The position numbers and the translations under genes are program-made. The notes under the pieces were generated by a model. The model saw only the letters and a list, made by a program, of their open reading frames with translations, had not been told where the DNA came from and made no database searches. Positions 1 to 9,517 of a DNA stretch of 35,132 nucleotides are shown here, one piece after another (within the stretch, counting starts at the first letter, position 1; every line of letters begins with the position of its first letter). The stretch covers positions 1 to 35,132 of the forward strand of contig JAJRQG010000045.1 of assembly GCA_024280395.1 (NCBI GenBank), in the 5' to 3' direction. The stretch is from Gammaproteobacteria bacterium. Its GTDB lineage: Bacteria; Pseudomonadota; Gammaproteobacteria; Xanthomonadales; Marinicellaceae.

Positions 1-216
1 ATAGCCGAAATTTCTGCAGCATCAATTCTGGCAAAAAATGCCCGCGATAGATTAATGCACACATTGCATGAAGAATTCCCCCAATATGGCTTTGATAAAC
101 ACAAAGGTTATGGAACACAATACCATTTACAACAATTACAAATACATGGACCCTGTAAACACCACAGCAAATCTTATGCACCGATTCAACTATTGTTGCA
201 AGGAGAGTTGTTTTGA
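1..216 (+). CDS. rnhB: Ribonuclease HII, C-terminal part (cut by window edge)
   Basis: The reading frame is open from base 1 and ends at TGA 214-216, so only the last 71 residues are present. They carry the RNase HII signatures [11 protein letters not shown] and the later [12 protein letters not shown], followed by a GP...H..SYAPI-type tail. The enzyme cleaves RNA in RNA/DNA hybrids and removes misincorporated ribonucleotides. The 3' end overlaps the dnaE start, so the two are probably co-transcribed, matching the common proteobacterial lpxB-rnhB-dnaE order. The 5' end and the catalytic acidic residues of the N-terminal half lie outside the window. Confidence 0.93.
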   Translation: MAEISAASILAKNARDRLMHTLHEEFPQYGFDKHKGYGTQYHLQQLQIHGPCKHHSKSYAPIQLLLQGELF

Positions 217-3200
217 AGGCTAAATTCATCCATTTAAATCTACACTCTGAGTATTCAGTTGTGGATTCAACTCTGCGTATAGGGCAAGTGGTGGAGTCTT
301 TGAAACAATCTGATTCGCCAGCAGTAGGCATCACTGATTTCAACAACATGTATGCTGCCATTAAATTCTATAAGGCAGCGACGAATGCGGGCATTAAACC
401 ATTAATGGGTGCTGAAGTTTTAGTTTTAGATGATAAGAGTGACACGAGTTATCGGGTGACTTTTTTGTGCCAAGACAAGCAAGGGTATTTAAATTTGAGC
501 GAGCTGATTTCCATGGCCCATCAACAAGGCTATCACCAAGCAAAACCGATGGTCAAAGAAGAGTGGGTTACAAAATTTAATCAAGGGTTAATTGCTATCA
601 GTTGTAATATGCGTGGCGACATTGGGCAATTGATTTTGGCAAAAAAAATGGATCAGGCTTCTGATAAAATTGATGCATGGAAAAAGACATTTGGTAACCG
701 CTTTTATTTAAGTATCGCGCGCATTAATCGACAAAATGAAAAATCACACAATGACGCGACTATTTATTTGGCTGCCCATCACCAAGTTGGTTTAGTCGCG
801 ACCAATGATGCTAGATTTATGCAAAGTTCTGATTTCAATGCACATGAAGCCCGTGTTTGTATCAATCAAGGGTTGATAGTAGCAGACCCAAGGCGTGAAA
901 AAGTGTATACCAGAGATCAGTACTTGTCTTCTCCGGATGAAATGATTGAGAAGTTCAAGGATATTCCACAAGCGATTCAAAATACGGTTGAAATAGCCAA
1001 AAGATGTAATTATCGGTTTGAGTTGGGTGAGTATTTTTTGCCAGCGTTCCCAATTCCAGAAGGTGAAACAGAATCTGAGTATTTCAGACGTTTAACCAAA
1101 GAATTGCTAAGTGAACATCTAGAAAAACATGGAACTGCATTAGATTATACAGAACAGGACTATTTTGATCGGCTAAAATTTGAAGTCGATATTATTTTAC
1201 AAATGGGTTTTCCGGGCTATTTCTTAATCGTTGCAGACTTTATCAATTGGTCAAAAAACAATAAAATTCCAGTAGGCCCTGGCCGTGGTTCTGGAGCGGG
1301 ATCTTTGGTCGCATATGTGATGCGAATTACTGATCTGGATCCATTACAATATGAATTGTTATTTGAAAGATTTCTAAATCCAGAAAGATTATCTATGCCT
1401 GATTTCGATGTCGATTTTTGTATGGATAGACGCGATGAAGTGATCGAATATGTGGCCAAAACGTATGGTGCAAATCAAGTAAGTCAAATTATCACATTTG
1501 GAACATTGAGTGCAAAAGCTGTAGTAAGAGATGTCGGCAGAGTATTGGGTTATCCTTATCCAATGGTTGACGGCATTGCGAAACTTATACCCAATGATTT
1601 GGGCATAACTTTGCCTAAAGCATTAAAAGAATCCAAAGAATTAAGCTTAAAGAAAGAAACCGATGATGAGGCCTGTGAATTGTTGGATATGGCTTTGCAA
1701 TTAGAAGGTTTAATTAGGAATACAGGAAAACACGCTGGGGGTGTGGTGATTGCACCCAGTAAACTCAGTGATTTTTGTCCCGTTTACAAAGACGAACATG
1801 CACAAGGAATACTCAGTCAATACGATAAAGACGATGTGGAGACCATCGGCTTGGTTAAATTTGATTTCTTGGGGTTGCGTACTTTAACTATTGTGGACAA
1901 TGCCGTTATCGCCATTAATAAATCCAGAGATGAAGATAATCAATTAGAAATATCACAAATTCCACTCGATGACCCCAAAGTATTTGAACTGCTAAAAAAA
2001 TGCCAAACCACTGCGGTTTTCCAGTTAGAGTCAGACGGCATGAAAGAATTAATAGGACGTCTGATACCTGATTCATTTGCCGAAATTATTGCTTTAGTTG
2101 CACTGTATCGTCCAGGCCCATTGGATTCGGGTATGGTAGATACCTATGTGGAATGTAAACATGGCCGCATTGAACCTGATTATTTACACCCAGATATTGA
2201 AGAAATTCTCAAACCCACTTATGGCGTAATATTGTACCAAGAACAAGTAATGAAAATTGCTCAAGTGTTATCGGGTTATTCATTGGGCGGTGCCGATATT
2301 TTGCGCAAAGCCATGGGTAAAAAGATTGAGTCCGTGATGCTTGAACAGGCCGAAGTTTTTCAAAAAGGGGCAGAAGACCGTGGTGTTGATGGCAAAGTAG
2401 CCAAAGAAATATTTGATATCATTATTAAATTTGCAGGCTATGGATTTAATAAGTCCCATTCAGCAGCTTATGCTTTAATTGCCTATCAAACCGCATGGCT
2501 AAAAGCACACTATCCTGTGGAGTTTATGGCATCTGTTCTATCTGCAGACATGGATAATACAGACAAAGTGGTGCATTTGATACAAGATGTAAAGTCCATG
2601 AATATAGAAATTCAATTGCCACATGTCAATCAATCGGATTATTATTTCAAAGCAGGCGAGGGACTGTCTATTGTTTATGGATTGGGTGCAATTAAGGGAG
2701 TGGGTAAAGGTGCTATCCAAAGTGTTATGCACGAACGTGAAGCCAATGGCAATTTTACTTCTATTTATGATTTTTGTGTTCGTGTTGATTTGCACAAGGT
2801 CAATAAACGCACACTTGAAGCGCTTATTTTATCCGGAGCATTCGATACCATTCATCCCAACCGACTAGCACTGATGACGGGCATGGAAAATATACTAAAA
2901 GCAGCACAACAAAAGAACCATGACCAAGAATCAGGCCAAGTGGATTTATTTGGTGCAGCGACGGCTGTCAGTTCCAATGAAATGTTGGTTCCTTTACCTG
3001 ATGTTGAGGACTTTGAACCCAATCAACGTTTATTCAATGAAAGAAACATGTTGGGTCATTTTATGACAGGTCATCCCATGGCAACAGTTCAACAGTGGCT
3101 CGATGCAGTGACCAGTCAGAACATTGGCAAAGTATTGGACATGCGCCCTGAAGAAATGCCCAAAAAAGACGCTGAAGATGATTTTGCCAAAAAGCGGTAT

Positions 3201-3698
3201 TTCGATGGAACGCCGGTATTGGTTGGAGGTTTGATTAATTCGGTTAGGGTGCGCAATGAAAATTCAGCAACAGTTTTGATTACTGATCAAACCCATGAAA
3301 TAGAAGCCACATTTTTTCGAGATACCTATTTTGAAAACCAAGAAAAAATGTTAAAAGACGAAATTGTTATTATTGAAGGAGAGGCGGGTGTTGATAATTT
3401 CTCAAATAAATTCATCATTCGGGCCAAACACATACTGACCTTAAATGAAGCCATCGCGACCTATTGTTCTAAAATTGGTTTTATCACCTCTACCAGTGAC
3501 TATCAACGGTTCTCAGATAATTTAAAAAACCTGATGAAAACTCATGGTCGTGGCAAAGCCCGTATTTATATTCATCACGAGCAAAACGGCATTGTTTCCA
3601 ACTTAAAATTGGGTGATAATTTTAAAATTAGACCTTCGCATAATTTACTGATAGAAGCCGAAGAACTGTCTAATATTGATAAAATTATTTTAAAATAA
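213..3698 (+). CDS. dnaE: DNA polymerase III alpha subunit
   Basis: This is the replicative polymerase catalytic subunit. At 1161 residues it is essentially the length of E. coli DnaE. It begins with a PHP domain (HLNLHSEYS, residues 8-16). The polymerase active site includes [14 protein letters not shown] near 355 and PDFDVDF at 396-402 with catalytic Asp399 and Asp401. The third acidic residue is Asp551 in KFDFLGL. A beta-clamp binding pentapeptide QVDLF lies at about 909-913, followed by an OB-fold region ([13 protein letters not shown]). The start is TTG at 213, overlapping the rnhB stop as TTGA. It is chosen because AGGAGAG at 201-207 is well spaced and the protein begins where the family does. 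A 16-bp perfect AT-rich palindrome covers the stop codon region, but it is too AT-rich to call a terminator. Confidence 0.98.
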   Translation: MKAKFIHLNLHSEYSVVDSTLRIGQVVESLKQSDSPAVGITDFNNMYAAIKFYKAATNAGIKPLMGAEVLVLDDKSDTSYRVTFLCQDKQGYLNLSELISMAHQQGYHQAKPMVKEEWVTKFNQGLIAISCNMRGDIGQLILAKKMDQASDKIDAWKKTFGNRFYLSIARINRQNEKSHNDATIYLAAHHQVGLVATNDARFMQSSDFNAHEARVCINQGLIVADPRREKVYTRDQYLSSPDEMIEKFKDIPQAIQNTVEIAKRCNYRFELGEYFLPAFPIPEGETESEYFRRLTKELLSEHLEKHGTALDYTEQDYFDRLKFEVDIILQMGFPGYFLIVADFINWSKNNKIPVGPGRGSGAGSLVAYVMRITDLDPLQYELLFERFLNPERLSMPDFDVDFCMDRRDEVIEYVAKTYGANQVSQIITFGTLSAKAVVRDVGRVLGYPYPMVDGIAKLIPNDLGITLPKALKESKELSLKKETDDEACELLDMALQLEGLIRNTGKHAGGVVIAPSKLSDFCPVYKDEHAQGILSQYDKDDVETIGLVKFDFLGLRTLTIVDNAVIAINKSRDEDNQLEISQIPLDDPKVFELLKKCQTTAVFQLESDGMKELIGRLIPDSFAEIIALVALYRPGPLDSGMVDTYVECKHGRIEPDYLHPDIEEILKPTYGVILYQEQVMKIAQVLSGYSLGGADILRKAMGKKIESVMLEQAEVFQKGAEDRGVDGKVAKEIFDIIIKFAGYGFNKSHSAAYALIAYQTAWLKAHYPVEFMASVLSADMDNTDKVVHLIQDVKSMNIEIQLPHVNQSDYYFKAGEGLSIVYGLGAIKGVGKGAIQSVMHEREANGNFTSIYDFCVRVDLHKVNKRTLEALILSGAFDTIHPNRLALMTGMENILKAAQQKNHDQESGQVDLFGAATAVSSNEMLVPLPDVEDFEPNQRLFNERNMLGHFMTGHPMATVQQWLDAVTSQNIGKVLDMRPEEMPKKDAEDDFAKKRYFDGTPVLVGGLINSVRVRNENSATVLITDQTHEIEATFFRDTYFENQEKMLKDEIVIIEGEAGVDNFSNKFIIRAKHILTLNEAIATYCSKIGFITSTSDYQRFSDNLKNLMKTHGRGKARIYIHHEQNGIVSNLKLGDNFKIRPSHNLLIEAEELSNIDKIILK

Positions 3699-4051
3699 TA
3701 GTTGCATACATTTAAGACATTAATAAATTAGTAATTGAATAACATTCTTGATAATTAAATCACATAGATATAAAACCATTATTCTTTTGTTCATACTTTT
3801 AATAAATTATGACAAGCTTTAGTGATGTACTTTATCGGAAAATATGGTAAAATAACTGCGAGTCATGATGCTATAATGAATCATGATGTTTGTCCCAAAC
3901 CACTGACTATTGACTATTGACTATTGACTATTGACTATTGACTATTGACTATTGACTATTGACTATTGAAGTTCTTTCGATATTCAGGGTTTGGAGTTTT
4001 ATTTATGTTTCTATATGCTAGAAACAAATATTATTCTAATAGGAAAAAACT
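3699..4051 (+). other. Intergenic region with heptamer array
   Basis: This 353-base gap lies between dnaE and the next gene. It is very AT-rich and holds the TGACTAT array at 3904-3966. Direct TCATGATG copies sit just before the array, near 3873-3890. No ORF crosses the array because a 7-bp unit containing TGA puts stops in every forward frame. No convincing promoter or RNA gene was recognised. Confidence 0.6.
3904..3966 (+). repeat. Perfect tandem array, 9 x TGACTAT
   Basis: Nine exact head-to-tail copies of the 7-mer TGACTAT occupy 63 bases and are followed by a partial TGA. The array is bracketed by a 7-bp inverted pair, CCAAACC (3895-3901) and GGTTTGG (3988-3994), which could form a hairpin base with the array in the loop. 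It lies 85 bases upstream of the start of the secreted-protein gene at 4052. Perfect short-unit arrays are prone to slipped-strand length change, so spacing here could vary between strains. A regulatory effect is inference. Confidence 0.95.
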
Positions 4052-4798
4052 ATGATTAAAATTTTAAAATATACAATAACACTTCTAGTGTTAATTTACA
4101 GTAATACTTCGTTTTCAAGTTTGTATGATGATTATATTAGTGGAAATCTTGAAATTTCAACTATGCTAAACATAAATCCAGACATAATTGATTATGTTGG
4201 TCCGTTACAAGGGTTACAATTTTATAATGCTAATGATAAAGGGTATGATTTTAAACCCAATTTGTTTGGGGGGATTGCTAATAATGAAACTGAATTTCTA
4301 TCATTTGAATTCCAAACTAAAAATTTATTTGATGACATCAATATGCATTTAGCTATAGCGTTACGAGGGCATTCTGATTCAATGACTAACACCTTGCGAG
4401 GTAGAGGATTAGCAATTGGTAGTACTCTAAATTGTTCGGAAGGCATTGCAATTGAAGATTTTACAATTAATGCTTTAGGTGGAGGTGACGGCATTCCTTT
4501 AAAAGGTTGTAAGAATTTTCAGTTTTGGAATAATTCAAATTACAGAATTGATATACATGCATCAAACAACAATATACTGTATTACATTTTTAAGGAAAAC
4601 TTATTATTTTTACAAATGTATTATGGATATCCAAAGTGGAGTTTGCAATTAACAGGAGGGTGTTCATCTTCTCCCTATAGTGCTTGTCTTGGACACATTG
4701 AAGATATTGGTGGTCAAAATGTGATAATAGGTACAGCATTTAGATCTAGTTCATCATATGATTATACAATATCTAAGGTTTATATAGCAAAATTCTGA
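4052..4798 (+). CDS. Secreted protein of unknown function
   Basis: This 248-residue product has an N-terminal hydrophobic signal peptide (KYTITLLVLIY, residues 6-16) with probable cleavage after a serine-rich stretch near residues 21-23. The mature part is rich in Asn, Gly, Ser and aromatic residues. It has several Cys that could form disulfides (C in LNCSEG, KGCKNF, GGCSSS and SACLG), as expected of an exported beta-rich protein. No family was recognised. The ATG at 4052 follows the A-rich tract TAGGAAAAAAC, where AGGA can act as ribosome binding site. The gene stands alone between dnaE and a convergent methyltransferase gene, and its AT content is higher than that of dnaE. Function is unknown. 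Confidence 0.75.
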   Translation: MIKILKYTITLLVLIYSNTSFSSLYDDYISGNLEISTMLNINPDIIDYVGPLQGLQFYNANDKGYDFKPNLFGGIANNETEFLSFEFQTKNLFDDINMHLAIALRGHSDSMTNTLRGRGLAIGSTLNCSEGIAIEDFTINALGGGDGIPLKGCKNFQFWNNSNYRIDIHASNNNILYYIFKENLLFLQMYYGYPKWSLQLTGGCSSSPYSACLGHIEDIGGQNVIIGTAFRSSSSYDYTISKVYIAKF

Positions 4799-4867
4799 CA
4801 AATAACATTTAGAAAATTTAGATAGAAATGTATGCTATAAAAATTTCTTGGATTCAAGTTAGTTGGA

Positions 4868-6028
4868 TTATTTTAAAATAAAAGTAGCGTACATTTCTCT
4901 GACGGCCAGATTATTGATAGAGAGTTTCTGCATTTCATCGGTGTATTCGATAACATTTGATGACCTCAATGCCACACGCCATGGTTCGTACCCCAAAGCC
5001 CTGAGTTCTTTTTCGAGTGAGTCGGCAGTGATGGGGTTAAGTTCAGTGTACCATTGCCAGTAATCTTCTGGGGGAAAGGTTTGCCCTGACCTGTCCATAT
5101 AATTGGCTTTGGTGTTTAGCAAACGTGATTTCAGTTCTTCTCTTGGGATTTTTAAATGAATAAAGGGGTCATCAAAAAACTCAGCCAAGTGATTGCCATA
5201 TTCCCCATAAAATAAACCAGGATGAGCAAATAAAATCCCACCGGGTTTTAAGACTCTTGTTATTTCAGAAAGCGTTTGTTCATGACCACCCGCAATATGT
5301 TCTAACGAGCCCCAAGACAAAACCACATCAAAAGTATTGTCTTCATAAGGAATCTCATTGCCACTAGCATTGGAGAATATTAAATTGTCATGATTGATTA
5401 ACCCATTGGGTAAGTTATTCTCGTTACAAAATTTGTTCAAATTATTAAATCCTTCAAAGGGATCAATTCCAACCAGTAACTCAGGTTTTACTCTCAGGAA
5501 CAATCCCAAGTCTGTTATGCCATCTCCACAACCGACATCTAGGATTTTTCCCTTTAACTTGTCAGAATTGGCAAACATCAAGTCCTTAATGACTCTGGAG
5601 GCATGGTCGAAATGGCGATAAAACCAATCAGCATGCCCTTTTTTCCAGCTAAACTTATTTACATCAAAATCAGATGATTGTATGTCCCAGTGTATGCTCG
5701 GCGACAACACCTTGCGTATTTGTGTTATTTCAATGTTGCCATGACATTCGTCTAGCACAGTGGCTGTACAGTTGGCGTCATGCATCACCACCAATCTAAT
5801 GGAATAATCTTGCTCAACAATATCCGATTCACTTAAGTTGATGATTACTTGGTAAGTGCCTTTTAATAACCAAGATACATCCCAACCCTTTTGCCTTATG
5901 TGAAAAGACTGTTGTTGATTGTCATGGGTAAGATCTAGTTGGAGGTCGATATCAAAAAGAATGGAAGAGAGCACTTCTAATTGACAAGTGATGACATTGT
6001 TGTTGAAAGATTGGATTGAAATTTTCAT
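4868..6028 (-). CDS. SAM-dependent methyltransferase with N-terminal beta domain
   Basis: About 386 residues. The C-terminal two thirds form a class I Rossmann methyltransferase: motif I ILDVGCGDGITDLG, the motif II region LVGIDPFEG, then VLSWGSLEHIAGG and RVLKPGGILFAHPG. The first 130 or so residues have no methyltransferase motif and alternate hydrophobic and polar residues like a beta-sandwich. They loosely resemble the polysaccharide-binding domain found at the end of Wzt-type transporters, which is a guess. The substrate is not identifiable. It is divergent from a second methyltransferase gene at 6179, with sulfotransferase and deacetylase genes beyond, which suggests modification of a surface glycan or related metabolite. 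The ATG at 6028 is preferred; a GTG at 6034 in the same frame is an alternative. Neither has a clear Shine-Dalgarno sequence. Confidence 0.85.
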   Translation of the reverse strand: MKISIQSFNNNVITCQLEVLSSILFDIDLQLDLTHDNQQQSFHIRQKGWDVSWLLKGTYQVIINLSESDIVEQDYSIRLVVMHDANCTATVLDECHGNIEITQIRKVLSPSIHWDIQSSDFDVNKFSWKKGHADWFYRHFDHASRVIKDLMFANSDKLKGKILDVGCGDGITDLGLFLRVKPELLVGIDPFEGFNNLNKFCNENNLPNGLINHDNLIFSNASGNEIPYEDNTFDVVLSWGSLEHIAGGHEQTLSEITRVLKPGGILFAHPGLFYGEYGNHLAEFFDDPFIHLKIPREELKSRLLNTKANYMDRSGQTFPPEDYWQWYTELNPITADSLEKELRALGYEPWRVALRSSNVIEYTDEMQKLSINNLAVREMYATFILK

Positions 6029-6178
6029 GCGCACAGTTTAACTGATTCAGAAAAAAAAAACAGTATAAAATAGCCAGCATCAATGGCATATTATTCCACA
6101 AGGTTAATAATACTAACATTTATTTGTAACTGTAGTTTTAATCTGTTAATCTGAATTTTTTCGAATAATACTACAAAT

Positions 6179-7102
6179 ATGGATCGCAATAACTACAAAG
6201 ATAAGTGGAATGACCGTGTTAGTTCACTTAAATCTGGTGCAATTGCCGTTGACGGCAGTACCGATGAAGAAACATTACTAAGCAATGGGCAGTGGACATC
6301 TGATCAGATGCAAATTGCATTGAATATTAACAAAGATGATACCGTATTAGAAATGGGTTGTGGTGTTGCTCGCATTGGCAAATTATTGGCGCCTCATTGT
6401 AAAAAATGGATTGGTGTCGATATATCAGAAAACATGTTAAACGTTGCGAAAGAGCGTTTGGGTGATCTAGACAATGTTGAATTTCATGACTTAAAAAGAA
6501 ATGACCTGGCTTGTATCCCAGATAACAGTGTTGATAAAGCTTACAGTGTTGCTGTGTTTTGTCATTTGGATAAGGAGGATTTGTTCAATTATCTGAGAGA
6601 AATGTACCGCATTTTAAAACCTGGTGGAACGATTTATGTGGAAACATGGAATCTGGCGCATGATATCGGTTGGAAACGGTGGCAGTATGAAGCCGACAAC
6701 TGGTTTATAGCCGACCATTCACAACGAAAAGATGTGACTAGAAATCAGTTTTGTTCTCCAGACGAATTTGATTTGTATGTTAAAAAATCAGGATTTGATA
6801 TTCTTGGAAGTTACAGTGATTCTGTTTGGAATCAAATTGTTGCAGTTAAAGAAGCTACAGACGATTCAAAGCAATCTCATATTGATTATTTGGTAAAGCA
6901 TGAAAGTGATTTTGTTTACTCGGCTACTTTTTCAAAATTATTTGAATACGCTATGGATGTCACCTATAACGCGATTCACCCCAAAGAAATGATGACCTAT
7001 ATTGATTCATTGGGTGATGTGCCTGTTGCAGTCTTGTATCGCCGATTTCTAATCGGGCTCTGGGGCAACAATGTTGAATTGTGGGGCGACGTTGAACAGT
7101 AA
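6179..7102 (+). CDS. Class I SAM-dependent methyltransferase
   Basis: A 307-residue protein with a clear SAM-binding core: VLEMGCGVARIGKLLAPHCK (motif I), IGVDISENMLNVAKERL (motif II) and MYRILKPGGTIYVETWN after the acidic loop. The N-terminus contains YKDKWNDRVSSL, as in many glycan-locus methyltransferases. No further substrate-defining domain was recognised. The gene starts a three-gene plus-strand run: the next ORF begins inside its 3' end and the one after starts at that gene's stop, so they are likely translationally coupled. There is no good Shine-Dalgarno upstream of ATG 6179; the leader is T/A-rich and may be short or leaderless. Confidence 0.88.
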   Translation: MDRNNYKDKWNDRVSSLKSGAIAVDGSTDEETLLSNGQWTSDQMQIALNINKDDTVLEMGCGVARIGKLLAPHCKKWIGVDISENMLNVAKERLGDLDNVEFHDLKRNDLACIPDNSVDKAYSVAVFCHLDKEDLFNYLREMYRILKPGGTIYVETWNLAHDIGWKRWQYEADNWFIADHSQRKDVTRNQFCSPDEFDLYVKKSGFDILGSYSDSVWNQIVAVKEATDDSKQSHIDYLVKHESDFVYSATFSKLFEYAMDVTYNAIHPKEMMTYIDSLGDVPVAVLYRRFLIGLWGNNVELWGDVEQ

Positions 7103-7862
7103 GCCGGACAATAAATCAAACAACAAGGACTTGTTCTTTATTTTGGGTAGCGTTCGTTCTGGAACAACGCTACTTCGAGACCTGTTAAAGAAGCATCACA
7201 ATCTAATATGCCCTGAAGAAACCCATATGTTTAGGTGGGGAGAACCTTTTGCTTCAACTGAGTATCTTCATGTGAACAAAGTGGCAGATACTTTGATTCT
7301 GCATCGAAAAATGGATGGAGTGGATGAGTCAAAATTCGTTAAAATATTAGAAGATTCTTCTGATAGAAGTGATTTTATGTTGAGGTACATGGATTTATTT
7401 AAACAGGCTCAAAATAGCACATCTGGTCGTTGCTTTGACAAAACCCCGCAAAATGTTTATGGACTGCCCTTGATTAGGGCTTATTTCCCACAAGCGAAAA
7501 TTATTCACATTATTCGAAATCCATTGAATGTAGTCGCTAGCTTAAAACAAGGTAAAGTAATGTCTGTGCAAACCTTAACGGGTGCTATCAATTTCTGGAA
7601 AGAGTCCATCTTGATTATAAATACTTTAAAACCCCTATTGGGTGATGATTTATATGAATTTAAATACGAAGACTTAACGCATAATCCTGAAGCTGAAATT
7701 TCAAAACTTTTGGCTTTTCTAGATGAACCTCAATTCACTGAGGACATCAATTTTGATCATGTTAATCCAGCAATAAACAGCTATCTTGAAGTGTTAACTA
7801 ACGATGAAATAATGGTGGTTAAAAGTGAACTGGGCGACCTCATGAATCAGTATGGATATTGA
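7071..7862 (+). CDS. Sulfotransferase family protein
   Basis: A 263-residue PAPS-dependent sulfotransferase-fold protein. The 5'-phosphosulfate loop is FILGSVRSGTTLLRDLL near residues 23-39. The 3'-phosphate binding element is KIIHIIRNPLNVVASLKQGK near 143-162. The sequence CFDKTPQNVYGL between them is also typical of the family. It would transfer sulfate from PAPS to a hydroxyl or amino group of a carbohydrate or lipid acceptor. The start at 7071 overlaps the preceding methyltransferase by 32 bases. A TTG at 7092 would shorten the overlap, but the motifs do not decide between them. Its location among methyltransferase and deacetylase genes suggests a surface-glycan role. Confidence 0.88.
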   Translation: MLNCGATLNSKPDNKSNNKDLFFILGSVRSGTTLLRDLLKKHHNLICPEETHMFRWGEPFASTEYLHVNKVADTLILHRKMDGVDESKFVKILEDSSDRSDFMLRYMDLFKQAQNSTSGRCFDKTPQNVYGLPLIRAYFPQAKIIHIIRNPLNVVASLKQGKVMSVQTLTGAINFWKESILIINTLKPLLGDDLYEFKYEDLTHNPEAEISKLLAFLDEPQFTEDINFDHVNPAINSYLEVLTNDEIMVVKSELGDLMNQYGY

Positions 7863-7864
7863 GG

Positions 7865-8662
7865 ATGAGGATACCTGTTCTAACCTATCATGCAACCAAT
7901 ATTTCTGGCAATTCTTATCAAAGTAATGACCTGTTGGCTTTTGAAGAAGACCTGCAATTAATACACCAATTAGGTGTTAATATACTGTCTACTTATGATT
8001 TGTTGAAATGGATTGAAGGTGATTTAACCTTGAATGATTCGCAGCATTATGTGGTTATCACGTTTGACGACGGTAGTGAATTGGATTTCTACGATTGGCA
8101 ACACCCCACTTATGGGCAACAACAGTCGTTTTATTCTACATTGAAATCTTACCCAAATTATGCTCACACAACTTCATTTGTGATTGCTTCTCCTGATACT
8201 CGTTCTGTTCTTGTTGATACCTGTACTGCTGGTCACTCTATCTGGGGCGATGATTGGTGGCAAAAGGCTGAGAAAAGTGGATTGTTGTCAATTGAAAACC
8301 ATTCTTGGGACCATTTACATGAGACGTTAGACATTGTTGCGCAACAAAACAATGAGAAAGGAGATTTTTCGAAAATAACAAGTCTTGAAGATGCCAATGC
8401 CCAAATCAATGAAGCGTCACAATATATTGATTCACAGATTGATAACAAACAAGTCACTTTGTTTGCCTACCCTTATGGGGATTATAATCGGTACTTAACT
8501 GAGGATTATTTCCCAAATCAGCAAAGTAACATTAAAGCGGCATTTACTTGTGAAGCAAAGCATGTCACTCAAGAAACCAATAATTGGAAAATCCCGCGTT
8601 ATGTTTGTGGTTTACATTGGAAAACAAACGCGGAATTAAAGAATTTATTATTTTCCCAGTAG
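7865..8662 (+). CDS. Polysaccharide deacetylase-like protein (NodB fold)
   Basis: About 265 residues. The start region IPVLTYHATN is typical of the family. The metal-site motifs are present: VITFDDGSELD (motif 1, catalytic and metal Asp), ENHSWDHLHE (motif 2, the H-x3-H pair) and FAYPYGDYN (motif 3). Such enzymes remove N- or O-acetyl groups from polysaccharides. No signal peptide is visible, so it may act in the cytoplasm or the family may have been recruited to another substrate. ATG 7865 lies 2 bases after the sulfotransferase stop. An in-frame TTG at 7859 overlaps that stop as TTGA and is an alternative start. The 3' end overlaps the convergent prk gene by 15 bases. Confidence 0.85.
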   Translation: MRIPVLTYHATNISGNSYQSNDLLAFEEDLQLIHQLGVNILSTYDLLKWIEGDLTLNDSQHYVVITFDDGSELDFYDWQHPTYGQQQSFYSTLKSYPNYAHTTSFVIASPDTRSVLVDTCTAGHSIWGDDWWQKAEKSGLLSIENHSWDHLHETLDIVAQQNNEKGDFSKITSLEDANAQINEASQYIDSQIDNKQVTLFAYPYGDYNRYLTEDYFPNQQSNIKAAFTCEAKHVTQETNNWKIPRYVCGLHWKTNAELKNLLFSQ

Positions 8663-9517
8663 CTTTTCAATAATCGGATGCAGTATGACTTCCATGGCCA
8701 ATTGCATTTTTCCACCAGGTACTACAATCGTATTTCGTCTTGACATGAATGAATCTTTCAGCATGGCTTGTAAGTAAGGAAAATCAATATTTAATGCTTT
8801 GTAGTCACGAAAGCGAATAACTACCATAGATTCATCGCTGGTTGGTATGTCTCTTGATATAAATGGATTTGAAGTATCCACCAGTGATACCCTTTGAAAA
8901 TTGATGTCTGTATTAGAGAACTGAGGTGTTATTACACCCACATAATCTCGCATACGTCTTAATATCGTATTGGTTACATCTTCTGGTTTGTATCCACGTT
9001 GAGCTGTATCTCTATGGATTTTTTGTATCCATTCAAGATTAACAATCGGTACTACTCCAATCTTAAGATCTGAATGTTGGGCTATATTGATGTCGTGTTT
9101 TTCATTGATTATGGCGCCATGTAGTCCTTCATAAAGCATTAAATCACTGCCTTTTCCTGCCTCTTCCCATGGCGTAAATTCTCCAGGATTTTGACCATAT
9201 GGTTCGGCTTCTTCTTCCGAATGTAAGTAGTATCTTCGATTGCAGTAACCCTTTTCTCCATAGGTTTTAAACATGTTTTCCAAATCTTTTAGAATGTTGG
9301 CTTCAAAACCAAAATGACTAAAATTACGTCTCTCTTTCTGAGCCTGTTGGACTTTCTTTTTCATCGATTTGCGGTCATAGCGGTGAAAAGAATCACCTTC
9401 AACGATAACGGGTTCAATATTTTGTCTGTGAAAAATATGTTCGAATGCTTTTTTTACAGTGGTTGTTCCTGAACCTGAGGAACCAGTTACTGCAATAATT
9501 GGATGTGTCTTAGACAT
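8648..9517 (-). CDS. prk: Phosphoribulokinase (PrkB-like)
   Basis: A 289-residue enzyme that phosphorylates ribulose 5-phosphate to ribulose 1,5-bisphosphate using ATP, the step feeding RuBisCO. The P-loop is GSSGSGTTT at residues 12-20, where Thr replaces the usual Lys as in the PrkB family. It is followed by VEGDSFHRYDR, LMLYEGLHGAI, GVVPIVNLEWIQKIHRDT, VDTSNPF and a conserved VVPGGKMQLAMEVI ending. It is strikingly close in length and sequence to E. coli PrkB. The ATG at 9517 has AGGTG a few bases upstream and overlaps the cbbY stop by 8 bases; a GTG at 9526 is less likely. It is the last gene of the tkt-fba-cbbY-prk operon. Because E. coli PrkB is an orphan enzyme, the family alone does not prove a Calvin cycle, but the neighbours support one. 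Confidence 0.95.
   Translation of the reverse strand: MSKTHPIIAVTGSSGSGTTTVKKAFEHIFHRQNIEPVIVEGDSFHRYDRKSMKKKVQQAQKERRNFSHFGFEANILKDLENMFKTYGEKGYCNRRYYLHSEEEAEPYGQNPGEFTPWEEAGKGSDLMLYEGLHGAIINEKHDINIAQHSDLKIGVVPIVNLEWIQKIHRDTAQRGYKPEDVTNTILRRMRDYVGVITPQFSNTDINFQRVSLVDTSNPFISRDIPTSDESMVVIRFRDYKALNIDFPYLQAMLKDSFMSRRNTIVVPGGKMQLAMEVILHPIIEKLLGK

Noticed and set aside
3683-3698. Palindrome at the dnaE stop as terminator
   Set aside because: ATTATTTTAAAATAAT is entirely A/T and has no following T-run, so a stable terminator stem is unlikely.
3904-3966. CRISPR array
   Set aside because: The units are only 7 bp with no spacers; it is a simple tandem repeat.
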